Below, in pieces: positions 22,516-30,946 of a stretch of 42,417 nt of DNA. The stretch's first letter is position 1. Every line of letters begins with the position of its first letter. The notes under the pieces are model-generated. The model was not told the DNA's origin. It ran no database searches and was given only the letters and a program-made list of their open reading frames with translations. The DNA is from Betaproteobacteria bacterium (GTDB lineage: Bacteria > Pseudomonadota > Gammaproteobacteria > Burkholderiales > SG8-39). The translations under genes were made by a program, and so were the position numbers. The stretch covers positions 1 through 42,417 of the forward strand of contig SCUF01000175.1 in NCBI GenBank assembly GCA_004298325.1. Reading direction: 5' to 3'.

Positions 22516-23610
22516 TCAGGCGGGATAGATCGCGCCGAGCACGCGGGCACCGCGCGCCCCGGTGACCGCAGGAATGTTGGCAGGCTTGCCGTTCACCGCC
22601 TGCATCGCCAGCCAGGCAAAGGCCACCGCCTCCACCTGCTGCGGATCCAGGCCGTACTGACTGCTCGATTCCACCTGCGCCGGCTCCAGCAGCATCTGCA
22701 TCCGGCGCATCAGCATCCGGTTTCGCGTGCCGCCGCCACAGGCGATCACACGCTGGGCGCTCAAGCCCGCAAGCTGCAGGGCCGCGGCGGCGCTGCGCGC
22801 CGTAAGTTCGAGCAGCGTCGCCTGCACGTCCTGCGGCGCGGCGCCTGCAGGAAGCTCGCGGCGTAGCCAGGCCTCGCCGAACATTTCGCGTCCCGTGCTC
22901 TTTGGCGGCGGCGCAGTGAAATAGGGCGCGCCCAGCCATGCATCGAGCAGTGGCTCCATCACACTGCCGCCGCTCGCCCAGGCACCGTCACGGTCGCAGG
23001 GCATGCCCAGATGCCGTGCCGCCCACAGGTCCATCAGGCAGTTGCCGGGGCCGGTGTCGAAGCCAGTCACGTGACCTTCGCGCGACAGCAGCGTCAGGTT
23101 GGCGATGCCCCCCAGGTTGAGCACGGCGCGATCTTCGCCATGCTTTGCAAAGACTGCGGCATGGAACGCCGGTACGAGCGGTGCACCCTGGCCGCCCGCA
23201 GCGACATCCCGGCTGCGGAAGTCGGCGACGACGCGCAGCGCAGTGAGTTCGGCGAGCAGTGCCGCATTCCCGATCTGCACCGTGTAACCCAGGTCGGGGC
23301 GGTGGCGCACCGTCTGGCCGTGACAACCGATGGCGACAACGTCCCGCCGTGCAATGCCGGTACCTTCCAGCACCGCGGCAACCGCTGCCGCGTAGCGGCG
23401 CGCCAGTTCGTTGGCCATGTTGGCGGCACGACCGAGATCGTCAGTGCCGGGTGCCGCGAGCGCGAGCAACTCCGCGCGCAAACGATCCTCGAAGGGCAGG
23501 TGAGCGTGCTTGACGACACGCGGCATGCGCTCGGAAAAATCGACCAGCGCCGCGTCGACCCCGTCGAGGCTGGTCCCCGACATCAGGCCGACGTAAAGCC
23601 CCGAGGTCAC
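22516..23610 (-). CDS. anmK: Anhydro-N-acetylmuramic acid kinase
   Basis: 364 residues, GTG start at 23610. AnmK phosphorylates and opens 1,6-anhydro-MurNAc released from peptidoglycan turnover, feeding it back to MurNAc-6-phosphate. It starts with the phosphate-loop pattern GLMSGTSLDGVD (8-19). It continues with GCHGQTVRHRP, NLGGIANLT and FDTGPGNCLMD, and near the C-terminus ACGGGTRNRML, all diagnostic for the family. The start overlaps the stop of the M23 peptidase gene as GTGA on the minus strand, so a peptidoglycan hydrolase and a recycling kinase are cotranslated. Confidence 0.97.
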   Translation of the reverse strand: MTSGLYVGLMSGTSLDGVDAALVDFSERMPRVVKHAHLPFEDRLRAELLALAAPGTDDLGRAANMANELARRYAAAVAAVLEGTGIARRDVVAIGCHGQTVRHRPDLGYTVQIGNAALLAELTALRVVADFRSRDVAAGGQGAPLVPAFHAAVFAKHGEDRAVLNLGGIANLTLLSREGHVTGFDTGPGNCLMDLWAARHLGMPCDRDGAWASGGSVMEPLLDAWLGAPYFTAPPPKSTGREMFGEAWLRRELPAGAAPQDVQATLLELTARSAAAALQLAGLSAQRVIACGGGTRNRMLMRRMQMLLEPAQVESSSQYGLDPQQVEAVAFAWLAMQAVNGKPANIPAVTGARGARVLGAIYPA

Positions 23611-24887
23611 TCGAGCAGGGCGACCTGACCGCCGCTGGCGAGAAGATTGAGCCGGGCCGCGAGCGGCTGCGCCTGGCCCGCAAACCGGGCCATTTCGCCT
23701 GCCGGCACAGGCAGTGCGGCGGGCAGCGCAATGGCGAGCGGGTTGCGCGCTTCGCCCGCGACTTTGAACTCGTAGTGCAGGTGCGGGCCCGTGGCCCAGC
23801 CGGTCTGGCCGACAAATCCGATGATGTCGCCTTGCGCGACGCGCGCGCCTTTGCGCACGCCGCGGCCGAAACCGCCGAGATGCGCATAAAGCGTCGCGTA
23901 TTGTCCCTGATGGCGCAGCACGACGACGTTGCCGTAGCCGCCCTGCCGTCCCGCGAATTCGACCGTCGCATCGCCGACCGCGCGCACCCGCGTGCCCGAC
24001 GGGGCAGCATAATCGACGCCGCGATGCGCGCGCCAGTTCTGCATGATGGGATGACGGCGCATGCCGAACGCGGAACTGACACGCGAGAATTCGAGCGGCG
24101 AGCGCAGAAACGCCTTTCTCAGGTTCTTGCCGTCCGGCGCGTAATAGCCGCCGCTCCTGCCGTCGACGCCGGCATACCAGACGGCGCGAAAAGTGCGGCC
24201 CTGATTGACGAATTCGGCCGCCAGGACGCGCCCGGAGCGCACCGACAGGCCGTTGTGCGCGTGCGTCTCGTAGACCACGGCGAAGCGATCGTTCTGCCGC
24301 AGGTCGCGATGGAAGTCGATGTCGCCAGCGAAGATCTCGGCGACCTGGATGGCGATTGCGTCGGGGAGGCCGGCCGCGTCGGCGGCCGCGAACAACGACG
24401 AGCGGATGACCCCCGAACTCATGGCAACCCGCGTTTCGATCTCGGCGCGCTGTTCATTCGCCGAAAATCCGGTATCGCTGCGCACGATCAGCACCAGCGT
24501 GTCGCGGGGGCCGAGAAAGTCGATGCTCTGCAGCTCGCCGTCCGGGCCGATGCTTGCCGTGACCGCAGTTCCGGTCCGCAACTGGCGCAGTTGCGCCAGC
24601 CGCTGCAGCGAGTGTGTTTCGCTTTCGCTGACGCCCAGGCGGGCGAGCAGGCCTGCCAGCGTGTCGCCGCGCTGGAAACGTTCCTCGCGGATATAACTCG
24701 CCGGGTCCGGCATGACGCCGTCAAGCGGCTGGAGCACCAGCGGTTCGGCCCGAACGGGACGCGGAATTTCAGCGTCACGCACGGGCGCAATCGTGGCAAA
24801 GGCGGCGAGCACGCCCGACAGCACCAGCCCGGCAAGCGCTCCGGCGCGTGCGATGCGCACTCTGACTGTGTGTCCTGCGCGATCCAC
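23607..24887 (-). CDS. M23 peptidoglycan endopeptidase (MepM-like)
   Basis: 426 residues, GTG start at 24887. A membrane anchor or signal segment lies at about 14-34. A LysM/OapA-like region (about 65-110, with [17 protein letters not shown]) is followed by the LytM/M23 domain (about 270-385). The zinc ligands are H288 and D292 in HRGVD and H371 in GPHLHYEF, with H336 in LYAHL as catalytic base. All are present, so the enzyme should be active and cut peptide cross-links in peptidoglycan. It is coupled to anmK and diverges from tyrS with a 97-bp gap. Confidence 0.93.
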   Translation of the reverse strand: MDRAGHTVRVRIARAGALAGLVLSGVLAAFATIAPVRDAEIPRPVRAEPLVLQPLDGVMPDPASYIREERFQRGDTLAGLLARLGVSESETHSLQRLAQLRQLRTGTAVTASIGPDGELQSIDFLGPRDTLVLIVRSDTGFSANEQRAEIETRVAMSSGVIRSSLFAAADAAGLPDAIAIQVAEIFAGDIDFHRDLRQNDRFAVVYETHAHNGLSVRSGRVLAAEFVNQGRTFRAVWYAGVDGRSGGYYAPDGKNLRKAFLRSPLEFSRVSSAFGMRRHPIMQNWRAHRGVDYAAPSGTRVRAVGDATVEFAGRQGGYGNVVVLRHQGQYATLYAHLGGFGRGVRKGARVAQGDIIGFVGQTGWATGPHLHYEFKVAGEARNPLAIALPAALPVPAGEMARFAGQAQPLAARLNLLASGGQVALLE

Positions 24888-24895
24888 TATTCGGC

Positions 24896-24901
24896 TAAAA
24901 T
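24896..24901 (+). promoter_or_regulatory. Possible -10 box of tyrS
   Basis: TAAAAT lies in the divergent gap between the M23 gene and tyrS. No convincing -35 box is placed at 16-18 bp. The leader would be about 75 nt. No T-box-like structure was noticed. Confidence 0.35.
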
Positions 24902-24984
24902 GCTTTCTTATTCAGGTGCCTGCGGATCGTCCTCCCCCGCGGCTGCCGCGGAGTGTAGCAAAGATTCCCCACCCTGCAAACGAC

Positions 24985-26184
24985 ATGGTGCCGATCGCCG
25001 AGGCCTTGGAGCGCATCAAGCGCGGCTGCGACGAGCTGATCGTCGAGGAAGACCTGGTCCGCAAGCTGAAGACCGGCCGGTCGCTGCGCGTCAAGCTGGG
25101 GCTCGACCCCACCGCGCCGGACCTGCATCTCGGCCACACGGTGGTGATCAACAAACTGCGCCATTTCCAGGAATTGGGCCACACGATCCAGTTCCTGATC
25201 GGCGATTTCACCGGCATGATCGGCGACCCTACGGGCAAGAACCAGACACGACCGCCGCTGCAGCGCGAGGCGATTCTCGCCAATGCGCAGACCTACCGTG
25301 CGCAGATGTCGAAGATCCTGGATGCCGAAAAGACCCAGGTGCTGTTCAACTCGGAGTGGTCCGACAAGCTGGGCGCCGAAGGCATGATCCGCCTGGCCTC
25401 GCGCTACACCGTGGCGCGCCTGCTCGAGCGCGACGATTTCTCGAAGCGCTTCCGGGGCGGCCAGCCGATCGCGGTGCACGAGCTGCTCTATCCGCTGATG
25501 CAGGGCTACGACTCGGTGGCGATGAAGGCGGACGTCGAGCTGGGCGGCACCGACCAGAAGTTCAACCTGCTGGTCGGTCGCGAGCTGCAGCGCGACTTCG
25601 GTCAGGAGCCGCAGTGCATCCTGACCATGCCGCTGCTGGAAGGGCTCGACGGCAAGGAGAAGATGTCGAAGTCGCTCGGCAACTACGTCGGCATCGCCGA
25701 GCCGCCCCAGGAGATCTTCGGCAAGCTGATGTCGATTTCCGACGGCATGATGTGGCGCTACATCGAGTTGCTGTCCTTCGAGCCGCTGGCGACCGTGCGC
25801 CTGTGGCGCAAGGAAGTGGCGGACGGGCGCAACCCGCGCCAGATCAAGGTGCTGTTTGCAAAGGAGATCGCGGCGCGCTTCCACGGTCACGCGGCGGCCG
25901 AGCGCGCGCACGCCGAGTTCGAGCAGCGTTTCCGGCACGGCGCGCTGCCCGAGGACATGCCCGAGTTCAGCCTGAACGCGCCGCTAGGCGGCTTGGCAGT
26001 GGCGCAGCTGCTGAAGCAGGCGGGGCTGGTGCCGAGCGTCACCGAGGCGGTCCGGCTGATCGAGCAGGGCGGCGTGCGGCTGAACGGCGAGCGTCTCGCC
26101 GACAAGGCGCTGCGCCTCGCGCCGGGCGAAACCGTGGTGGCGCAGGTGGGCAAGCGCAAATTCGCGCGCGTGCGGGTGCAATGA
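24985..26184 (+). CDS. tyrS: Tyrosyl-tRNA synthetase
   Basis: 399 residues from ATG 24985. It charges tRNA-Tyr with tyrosine. The class I signatures are HLGH (48-51) and KMSKS (226-230). The tyrosine pocket is visible around [10 protein letters not shown] and the [14 protein letters not shown] segment. A C-terminal S4 RNA-binding domain covers about 335-395 ([16 protein letters not shown]). Length and the HLGH form fit the TyrRS type common in betaproteobacteria. In-frame sequence upstream of 24985 lacks family likeness. Confidence 0.97.
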   Translation: MVPIAEALERIKRGCDELIVEEDLVRKLKTGRSLRVKLGLDPTAPDLHLGHTVVINKLRHFQELGHTIQFLIGDFTGMIGDPTGKNQTRPPLQREAILANAQTYRAQMSKILDAEKTQVLFNSEWSDKLGAEGMIRLASRYTVARLLERDDFSKRFRGGQPIAVHELLYPLMQGYDSVAMKADVELGGTDQKFNLLVGRELQRDFGQEPQCILTMPLLEGLDGKEKMSKSLGNYVGIAEPPQEIFGKLMSISDGMMWRYIELLSFEPLATVRLWRKEVADGRNPRQIKVLFAKEIAARFHGHAAAERAHAEFEQRFRHGALPEDMPEFSLNAPLGGLAVAQLLKQAGLVPSVTEAVRLIEQGGVRLNGERLADKALRLAPGETVVAQVGKRKFARVRVQ

Positions 26185-26270
26185 CGCTCGAGTACGAGTC
26201 CAGGCGCGCCACCCTGCGCCTTCGGAAGCCCCGCGCGGCATCGTGGCACGGCTGGAACGAGTGCGCTTCG

Positions 26271-26299
26271 TTGACAGGGTCAGACAGGGCTCCTAACAT
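26271..26299 (+). promoter_or_regulatory. sigma70 promoter of the first TRAP binding protein
   Basis: A perfect TTGACA (26271-26276), a 17-bp spacer and TAACAT (26294-26299), with a start near 26306. GAGGAG precedes the ATG at 26342. This is one of the best promoters in the window, which implies high expression. Confidence 0.8.
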
Positions 26300-26341
26300 C
26301 TTTTTTCCACCACGTCCTGAAGAACCAAACCGAGGAGAGCA

Positions 26342-27502
26342 ATGATGCGAACCGCAATCAGGAAATCCCTTGCGCTGACCGCGATCGGGGCCGCGCTGGG
26401 CTTCGCCGCCCAGGCCGGCGCGCAGGCGCCCGCCGCCAGCGGGCCCAAGACCCTCAAGATGCAGTCCACCTGGCCGGCGAGCCTGACGCTGCAGGATAAC
26501 TTCAAGATGTTCGGCGAGCGGGTGGACAAGCTGACGGGCGGCCAGCTCAAGATCGAGGCCATGGCTGCGGGCCAGGTGGTGCCGGCATTCGAAGTACTGG
26601 ACGCCACCCACAAGAAAGTGCTCGACGGCGCGCACGCGGTTTCCTATTACTGGGTCGGCAAGCAAAAGGCGGCGACGCTGTTTTCCTCGACCCCGGCAGG
26701 TCCGTTTGGCATGGATCACATGGATTTCCTGGGCTGGATGTACGAGGCGGGGGGCCTCGACATGTACTGGGACCTGTATCAGAAGGAGATGAAACTCAAC
26801 GTCATCGCCTTCCCGATCCTGCCCTCGAGCCCGCAGGCGTTCGGCTGGTTCAAGCGGCCGATCAAGAACCTCGCGGACTTCAAGGGCATGAAATGCCGCC
26901 AGACCGGCATCGTGGCCGAGATCTTCACCAAGATGGGCATGGCCACGGTCAACATGCCGGGCGGGGAGATCGTGCCGTCGGCGCAGCGCGGCGTCATCGA
27001 TTGCGCCGAGTGGGTCGGCGGCGTGGAGGACCTGAGGCTCGGCCTGCCGCAGGTGTTCAAGTACCACTACGTTCCGGGCATGCACGAACCGAGCGTGATC
27101 GGCGAACTGCTCATCAATGCCGACGTCTGGAAGGGACTGCCCGTGCAGCAGCAGGAAGCGATCCGCTCCGCCACCACCGAGACGCTGGTGCGCTGGTGGG
27201 TGAGATGGCAGAAGCAGAACGCCGACGCGATCGAGGAGATGCGCACCAAGCACGGCACGCAGATCCTGCGCACGCCGCCCGACATCCTGATCGCCTTCCT
27301 CAAGGCGTGGGACGAAATCGCGAAGGAGGAGTCGGCGAAGAACCCGTTCTTCAAGAAAGTGCTCGACTCGCAGCGCGCCTACGCCGCCAAGGTGGTGCCG
27401 GCGAAGCGCTTCATGAATCCGCCGTATTCGTTCGCGGCGAATTACTATTGGCCGGAGGACGTGAGGAAAGGCTCGGCGAAGGGCACGGCGAAGAAGAAGT
27501 AA
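26342..27502 (+). CDS. TRAP transporter substrate-binding protein (DctP family), copy 1
   Basis: 386 residues. A signal peptide ends near AGAQA (about residue 29). The DctP fold follows, with the ligand-carboxylate Arg region at MKCRQTG, and PGGEIVPSAQRG with VIDCAEWVGG, which form the lower pocket in this family. The type matches the mannitol/chloroaromatic or TakP-like branch, which takes up organic acids. The start could be either ATG of the ATGATG pair (26342 or 26345). It has its own promoter and terminator, so it is transcribed separately from the permeases. It is paralogous to the next gene, very closely so at the 3' end. Confidence 0.92.
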   Translation: MMRTAIRKSLALTAIGAALGFAAQAGAQAPAASGPKTLKMQSTWPASLTLQDNFKMFGERVDKLTGGQLKIEAMAAGQVVPAFEVLDATHKKVLDGAHAVSYYWVGKQKAATLFSSTPAGPFGMDHMDFLGWMYEAGGLDMYWDLYQKEMKLNVIAFPILPSSPQAFGWFKRPIKNLADFKGMKCRQTGIVAEIFTKMGMATVNMPGGEIVPSAQRGVIDCAEWVGGVEDLRLGLPQVFKYHYVPGMHEPSVIGELLINADVWKGLPVQQQEAIRSATTETLVRWWVRWQKQNADAIEEMRTKHGTQILRTPPDILIAFLKAWDEIAKEESAKNPFFKKVLDSQRAYAAKVVPAKRFMNPPYSFAANYYWPEDVRKGSAKGTAKKK

Positions 27503-27523
27503 GCGGGCGTTTTTCGCGCGAGG

Positions 27524-27554
27524 AAAGGGCGGCCGCGGCCGCCCTTTCGTTTTG
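27524..27554 (+). terminator. Intrinsic terminator after TRAP binding protein 1
   Basis: A 24-bp perfect palindrome (27524-27547), AAAGGGCGGCCG and its complement, is followed by a short T-rich stretch. It separates the two paralogous binding-protein genes. Confidence 0.8.
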
Positions 27555-27583
27555 TTGACCCTGAATAACCAAGCGTGTACCCT
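27555..27583 (+). promoter_or_regulatory. Probable sigma70 promoter of TRAP binding protein 2
   Basis: TTGACC (27555-27560), a 17-bp spacer and TACCCT (27578-27583). A small hairpin, TTTCGC and GCGAAA around a 3-nt loop (27587-27601), lies in the predicted early leader. GGGAGGGGAG precedes the ATG at 27622. Confidence 0.6.
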
Positions 27584-27621
27584 GCATTTCGCTTTGCGAA
27601 ACCACCACAGGGAGGGGAGAC

Positions 27622-28749
27622 ATGAAGCGCTTCATCGCAGCAACCGGCGCCCTGGTCGCGTCGGCGTTCGTCGCGGCCGGCGCGCACGCGCAGGCGGTCA
27701 ATCTCAAGATGCAGGCGACGTGGCCTGCGAGCCTGACACTTTACGAGAATTTCACCTATTTTGCCGATCAGGTCGGGAAAATCTCCGGCGGCTCGCTGAA
27801 AATCGAGGCAATGCCGGCCGGCCAGGTGGTGCCGGCTTTCGAAGTGCTCGACGCCACGCACAAGAAGGTGCTCGATGGGGCGCACGCGTGGTCGGGCTAC
27901 TGGGTCGGCAAGAACAAGACGGCGATCCTGTTTACCGGCGGCCCGGGCGGGACCTTCGGCATGGACTTCACCGACGCCATCGGCTGGATGCACCACGGCG
28001 GGGGCATCGACCTGGCGCAGGAATTCTTCCGCGACCAGCTCAAGCTGAACGTCTTTTGGCATCCGATCCTGCCTGCGGGGCCGCAGGCCTTCGGCTGGTT
28101 CAAGCGGCCGATCAAGAACTTGGCCGACTTCAAGGGGATGAAGTGCCGCCAGACCGGCATGGCGGCGGAAGTGTTCCAGCGCATGGGCATGCAGACCGTG
28201 AACATGCCGGGCGGCGAGATCATCCCGGCGGCGCAGCGCGGCGTGATCGATTGCGCGGAGTGGATCGGCGGCGAGGAGGACAGGCGCCTCGGCTTCCAGA
28301 ACGTCTGGAAGTACCACTACACGCCGGGCATGCACGAGAACGTCACCATCGGCGAAATCCTGATCAACGGCGACGTCTGGAAGGGGCTCTCGCCGGCGCA
28401 CCAGGAGATCATCAAGACGGCGGCCAACGCGACGTTCCTGATCTGGCACGCGAAGTGGCAGCGGCAGAACGCCGACGCGCTCGCCGAGCTGCAGGAAAAG
28501 TACGGCGTGCGCATCCTGCGCACGCCCCCCGAGATCCTGATCGCGTTCCTCAAGACCTGGGACAAGATCGCGGCGGAAGAGTCGGCGAAGAACCCGTTCT
28601 TCAAGAAGGTGCTCGACTCGCAGCGCGCCTACGCCGCCAAGGTGGTGCCGGCGAAACGCTTCATGTTCCCGCCGTATTCGTTCGCGGCCAATTACTACTT
28701 CCCTGAGACCGGCGCCAAGCCGGCCGCCAAGGCAAAGGCCAAGAAGTAG
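27622..28749 (+). CDS. TRAP transporter substrate-binding protein (DctP family), copy 2
   Basis: 375 residues. The signal peptide ends near AHAQA (about 24). The same pocket motifs as copy 1 are seen: MKCRQTG, PGGEIIPAAQRG and DCAEWIGG. Differences cluster in the N-terminal lobe and around residues 85-140, for example HHGGGIDLAQEFF where copy 1 has YEAGGLDMYWDLY, which suggests different ligands. It has its own candidate promoter and is followed by a terminator before the permease genes. Two binding proteins may therefore feed one permease pair. Substrate is likely an organic acid and cannot be fixed further. Confidence 0.92.
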   Translation: MKRFIAATGALVASAFVAAGAHAQAVNLKMQATWPASLTLYENFTYFADQVGKISGGSLKIEAMPAGQVVPAFEVLDATHKKVLDGAHAWSGYWVGKNKTAILFTGGPGGTFGMDFTDAIGWMHHGGGIDLAQEFFRDQLKLNVFWHPILPAGPQAFGWFKRPIKNLADFKGMKCRQTGMAAEVFQRMGMQTVNMPGGEIIPAAQRGVIDCAEWIGGEEDRRLGFQNVWKYHYTPGMHENVTIGEILINGDVWKGLSPAHQEIIKTAANATFLIWHAKWQRQNADALAELQEKYGVRILRTPPEILIAFLKTWDKIAAEESAKNPFFKKVLDSQRAYAAKVVPAKRFMFPPYSFAANYYFPETGAKPAAKAKAKK

Positions 28750-28762
28750 CTGAGCAGTGTCG

Positions 28763-28794
28763 AAACGGGGGCGGTGTTCCGCCCCCGTTTTGCG
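28763..28794 (+). terminator. Intrinsic terminator after TRAP binding protein 2
   Basis: AAACGGGGGCGG (28763-28774) pairs with CCGCCCCCGTTT (28779-28790) around a 4-nt loop, followed by TGCGTTT. Some read-through into dctQ is likely, since no separate promoter is clear in the short gap. Confidence 0.8.
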
Positions 28795-28814
28795 TTTGCA
28801 GGGAGACGATCCGG

Positions 28815-29366
28815 ATGGAGCAGTTTTCGTCGCAGCTGATCTTCGTCACCAAGAAGATCGACTGGTTCACCGACCTGACCGGCACCTGGGTCGCGTGGCT
28901 GAACGTGCCGCTGATGGCGATCGTGAGCTACGAGGTGTTCGCCCGCTATCTGTTCGATGCGCCGACCATCTGGTCGTTCGACCTCACGTACATGCTTTAC
29001 GGCGCGATCTTCATGCTCGGCGCGGCCTACGCGCTGCATAAGGGCGCGCATATCCGGACCGACTTCTTTTTCGAGCGCTGGTCGATCCGCACCAAGGGCG
29101 TGATCGATTCGGTCGCCTACATCGTATTCTTCTTTCCCTCCATCTTCGTCTTCCTGCTGGTGAGCGGCGCCGAGGGCTGGTACGCGTTCGAGATCAACGA
29201 GACCTCCGAGCAGACGCCTTGGCGGCCGATCCTGTGGCCGTTCAAGATGGTGGTGCCGCTCACCTGCGTACTGCTGCTCGTCCAGGGCGTGTCGGAGGCC
29301 ATCAAGAGCGTTTTCGCCGCACGCACCGGCGTCGAGCTGGAGCACAAAGAGAAAGTGGAAATCTAG
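28815..29366 (+). CDS. TRAP transporter small permease (DctQ family)
   Basis: 183 residues, ATG 28815. Four membrane helices are expected and seen at about 24-44, 57-75, 97-117 and 145-162. The conserved EVFARYLFDAPTIWSFDLTY segment near the first loop is typical of DctQ of the mannitol/chloroaromatic type. DctQ pairs with the large subunit DctM to form a sodium-driven importer that takes ligand from the periplasmic binding protein. The gap to the DctM gene is three bases. Confidence 0.9.
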   Translation: MEQFSSQLIFVTKKIDWFTDLTGTWVAWLNVPLMAIVSYEVFARYLFDAPTIWSFDLTYMLYGAIFMLGAAYALHKGAHIRTDFFFERWSIRTKGVIDSVAYIVFFFPSIFVFLLVSGAEGWYAFEINETSEQTPWRPILWPFKMVVPLTCVLLLVQGVSEAIKSVFAARTGVELEHKEKVEI

Positions 29367-29369
29367 CCG

Positions 29370-30890
29370 ATGACCGGTCTTGCGCTCTTGGGGCTGGTCA
29401 TGCTGGTGGTGATGATCGGCACGATCTTCATCGGCTTTCCGATCTCCTTCACGCTGCTCTTCCTCGCGCTCACGTTCGGCTATTTCGGCCTCGGCGAGGT
29501 GGTCTTCAGCCTGGCGTACTTCCAGACCATCGGCATGATGAAGGAGGAGTTGCTCGCCGCCGTGCCGCTGTTCATCTTCATGGGTTTCCTCACCGAGCAG
29601 GCGGGGCTGATGGAACGGCTGTTTCGCGCCTTCCGCGACCTGCTCGCGCCGATCCGCGGTTCGCTGTTCGCGGTCGTGATCCTCACTGCGGCGGTCTTCG
29701 CGATGGCCACTGGAATCGTGGGCGCTGCGGTGACGGTGCTGGGCATCATGGCGAGCCCGATCATGGTCAAGACCGGCTACGACGGGCGCCTATCGGCGGG
29801 CGCGATCACCGCCGGCGGAACGCTGGGCATCCTGATCCCGCCATCGGTGATGCTGATCGTCATGGGTCCGGTACTGGGGGTGTCGGTGGCCGACCTGTAC
29901 GCCTCGGCATTCGGTCCCGGCATGCTCCTCGCGGGCCTGTATTTGAGCTACCTGCTCGGTCGCGCCTTCTTCAACCCGAAGCTCGGACCGCCGGTGCCGA
30001 AGGAGGAGCGCATCCATGGCGCCGGCAGAATCCTGAGCGAGGTTGTGTTCGGCGTTGTGCCGCTCCTCGGCCTGATCGCGGCGACTTTGGGATCGATTCT
30101 TGCGGGCCTCGCGACTCCGACTGAAGCGTCGGCGATCGGGGCGCTGGGAGCGTTTATCCTGGCTGCTGCTTACCGCAAGCTCACGTACGCCGGCATCCGC
30201 CAGGCAGTGCTGTCGACCACTGCGACATCGAGCATGGTGCTGCTGCTCGCGGTGACCTCCAACATCTTCGGCGCAGTTTTCGCGCGGCTCGGCACAGCGA
30301 ACTGGATCACCGAGACCATGCTCGCGCTGCCGCTGCCGCCCGTGGCGATGCTCATCATGGTGCTGGTGCTGATTTTCCTGCTCGGCTGGCCGTTCGAGTG
30401 GCCTGCGATCATCCTGGTATTCCTGCCGATCTTCTATCCCGTCATGGAGGCCCTGAAGCCTGCTCTGGGCGTCTCGCTGGGCATACCCACGGACATGGTG
30501 ATGGTCTGGTTCGGCGCCCTGGTCGCGGTGACCCTGCAGACGGCATTCCTGTCGCCGCCCGTGGCGATGTCGGCTTACTATCTGCGCCAGGTGGTGAAGG
30601 AATGGTCGCTCGCGACGATCTACAAGGGCATGTTCGAATTCATGATCCTGCAGGTAATCGCGATTGCGCTGATGGTGACATTTCCGGCGATCGCGACCAA
30701 GTTTCCGGAAGCGCTGCGAGCGGAGTCGGCGGCCATCGAGGCCGAGGAAGTGGACGACAGCATGAACCGGCTGGAGGCCGATCCGGCCGAACAGATGAAG
30801 GAGGGTTACGAGGAGGGCGAGGTGGAGGAGAAGGGCGAGGGCGACCCGCTGGAGCAGGACGATCTGTCCAAGGCGGGAAAGAAGAGGTAA
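29370..30890 (+). CDS. TRAP transporter large permease (DctM family) with acidic tail
   Basis: 506 residues, ATG 29370. About 11-12 membrane helices cover residues 1-440. The DctM landmarks GILIPPSVMLIVMG, ASPIMVKTGYDG and LSPPVAMSAYYLRQV are present. A soluble tail of about 65 residues follows (from near 442). It is very rich in Glu and Asp (EAEEVDD, YEEGEVEEKGEGD) and ends in basic KAGKKR. Most DctM proteins end shortly after the last helix, so the tail is an extension. It could be regulatory or interact with a cytosolic partner. The gene forms one unit with dctQ and ends at a strong terminator. Confidence 0.92.
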   Translation: MTGLALLGLVMLVVMIGTIFIGFPISFTLLFLALTFGYFGLGEVVFSLAYFQTIGMMKEELLAAVPLFIFMGFLTEQAGLMERLFRAFRDLLAPIRGSLFAVVILTAAVFAMATGIVGAAVTVLGIMASPIMVKTGYDGRLSAGAITAGGTLGILIPPSVMLIVMGPVLGVSVADLYASAFGPGMLLAGLYLSYLLGRAFFNPKLGPPVPKEERIHGAGRILSEVVFGVVPLLGLIAATLGSILAGLATPTEASAIGALGAFILAAAYRKLTYAGIRQAVLSTTATSSMVLLLAVTSNIFGAVFARLGTANWITETMLALPLPPVAMLIMVLVLIFLLGWPFEWPAIILVFLPIFYPVMEALKPALGVSLGIPTDMVMVWFGALVAVTLQTAFLSPPVAMSAYYLRQVVKEWSLATIYKGMFEFMILQVIAIALMVTFPAIATKFPEALRAESAAIEAEEVDDSMNRLEADPAEQMKEGYEEGEVEEKGEGDPLEQDDLSKAGKKR

Positions 30891-30912
30891 ACAGCACGTG
30901 CTCCCAGACTCG

Positions 30913-30941
30913 ACGCCGGGCTTGGCCCGGCGTTATTTTTT
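30913..30941 (+). terminator. Intrinsic terminator of the TRAP permease genes
   Basis: ACGCCGGGC (30913-30921) pairs with GCCCGGCGT (30925-30933) around TTG, followed by TATTTTTT. The next gene starts only six bases later, so it would rely on read-through or on an unseen promoter. Confidence 0.88.
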
Positions 30942-30946
30942 CGGCC

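Noticed and set aside
22511-22523. CCGCCTCAGGCGG palindrome as a terminator between erpA and anmK
   Set aside because: There is no T tract on either strand and the loop is too short for a normal intrinsic terminator.
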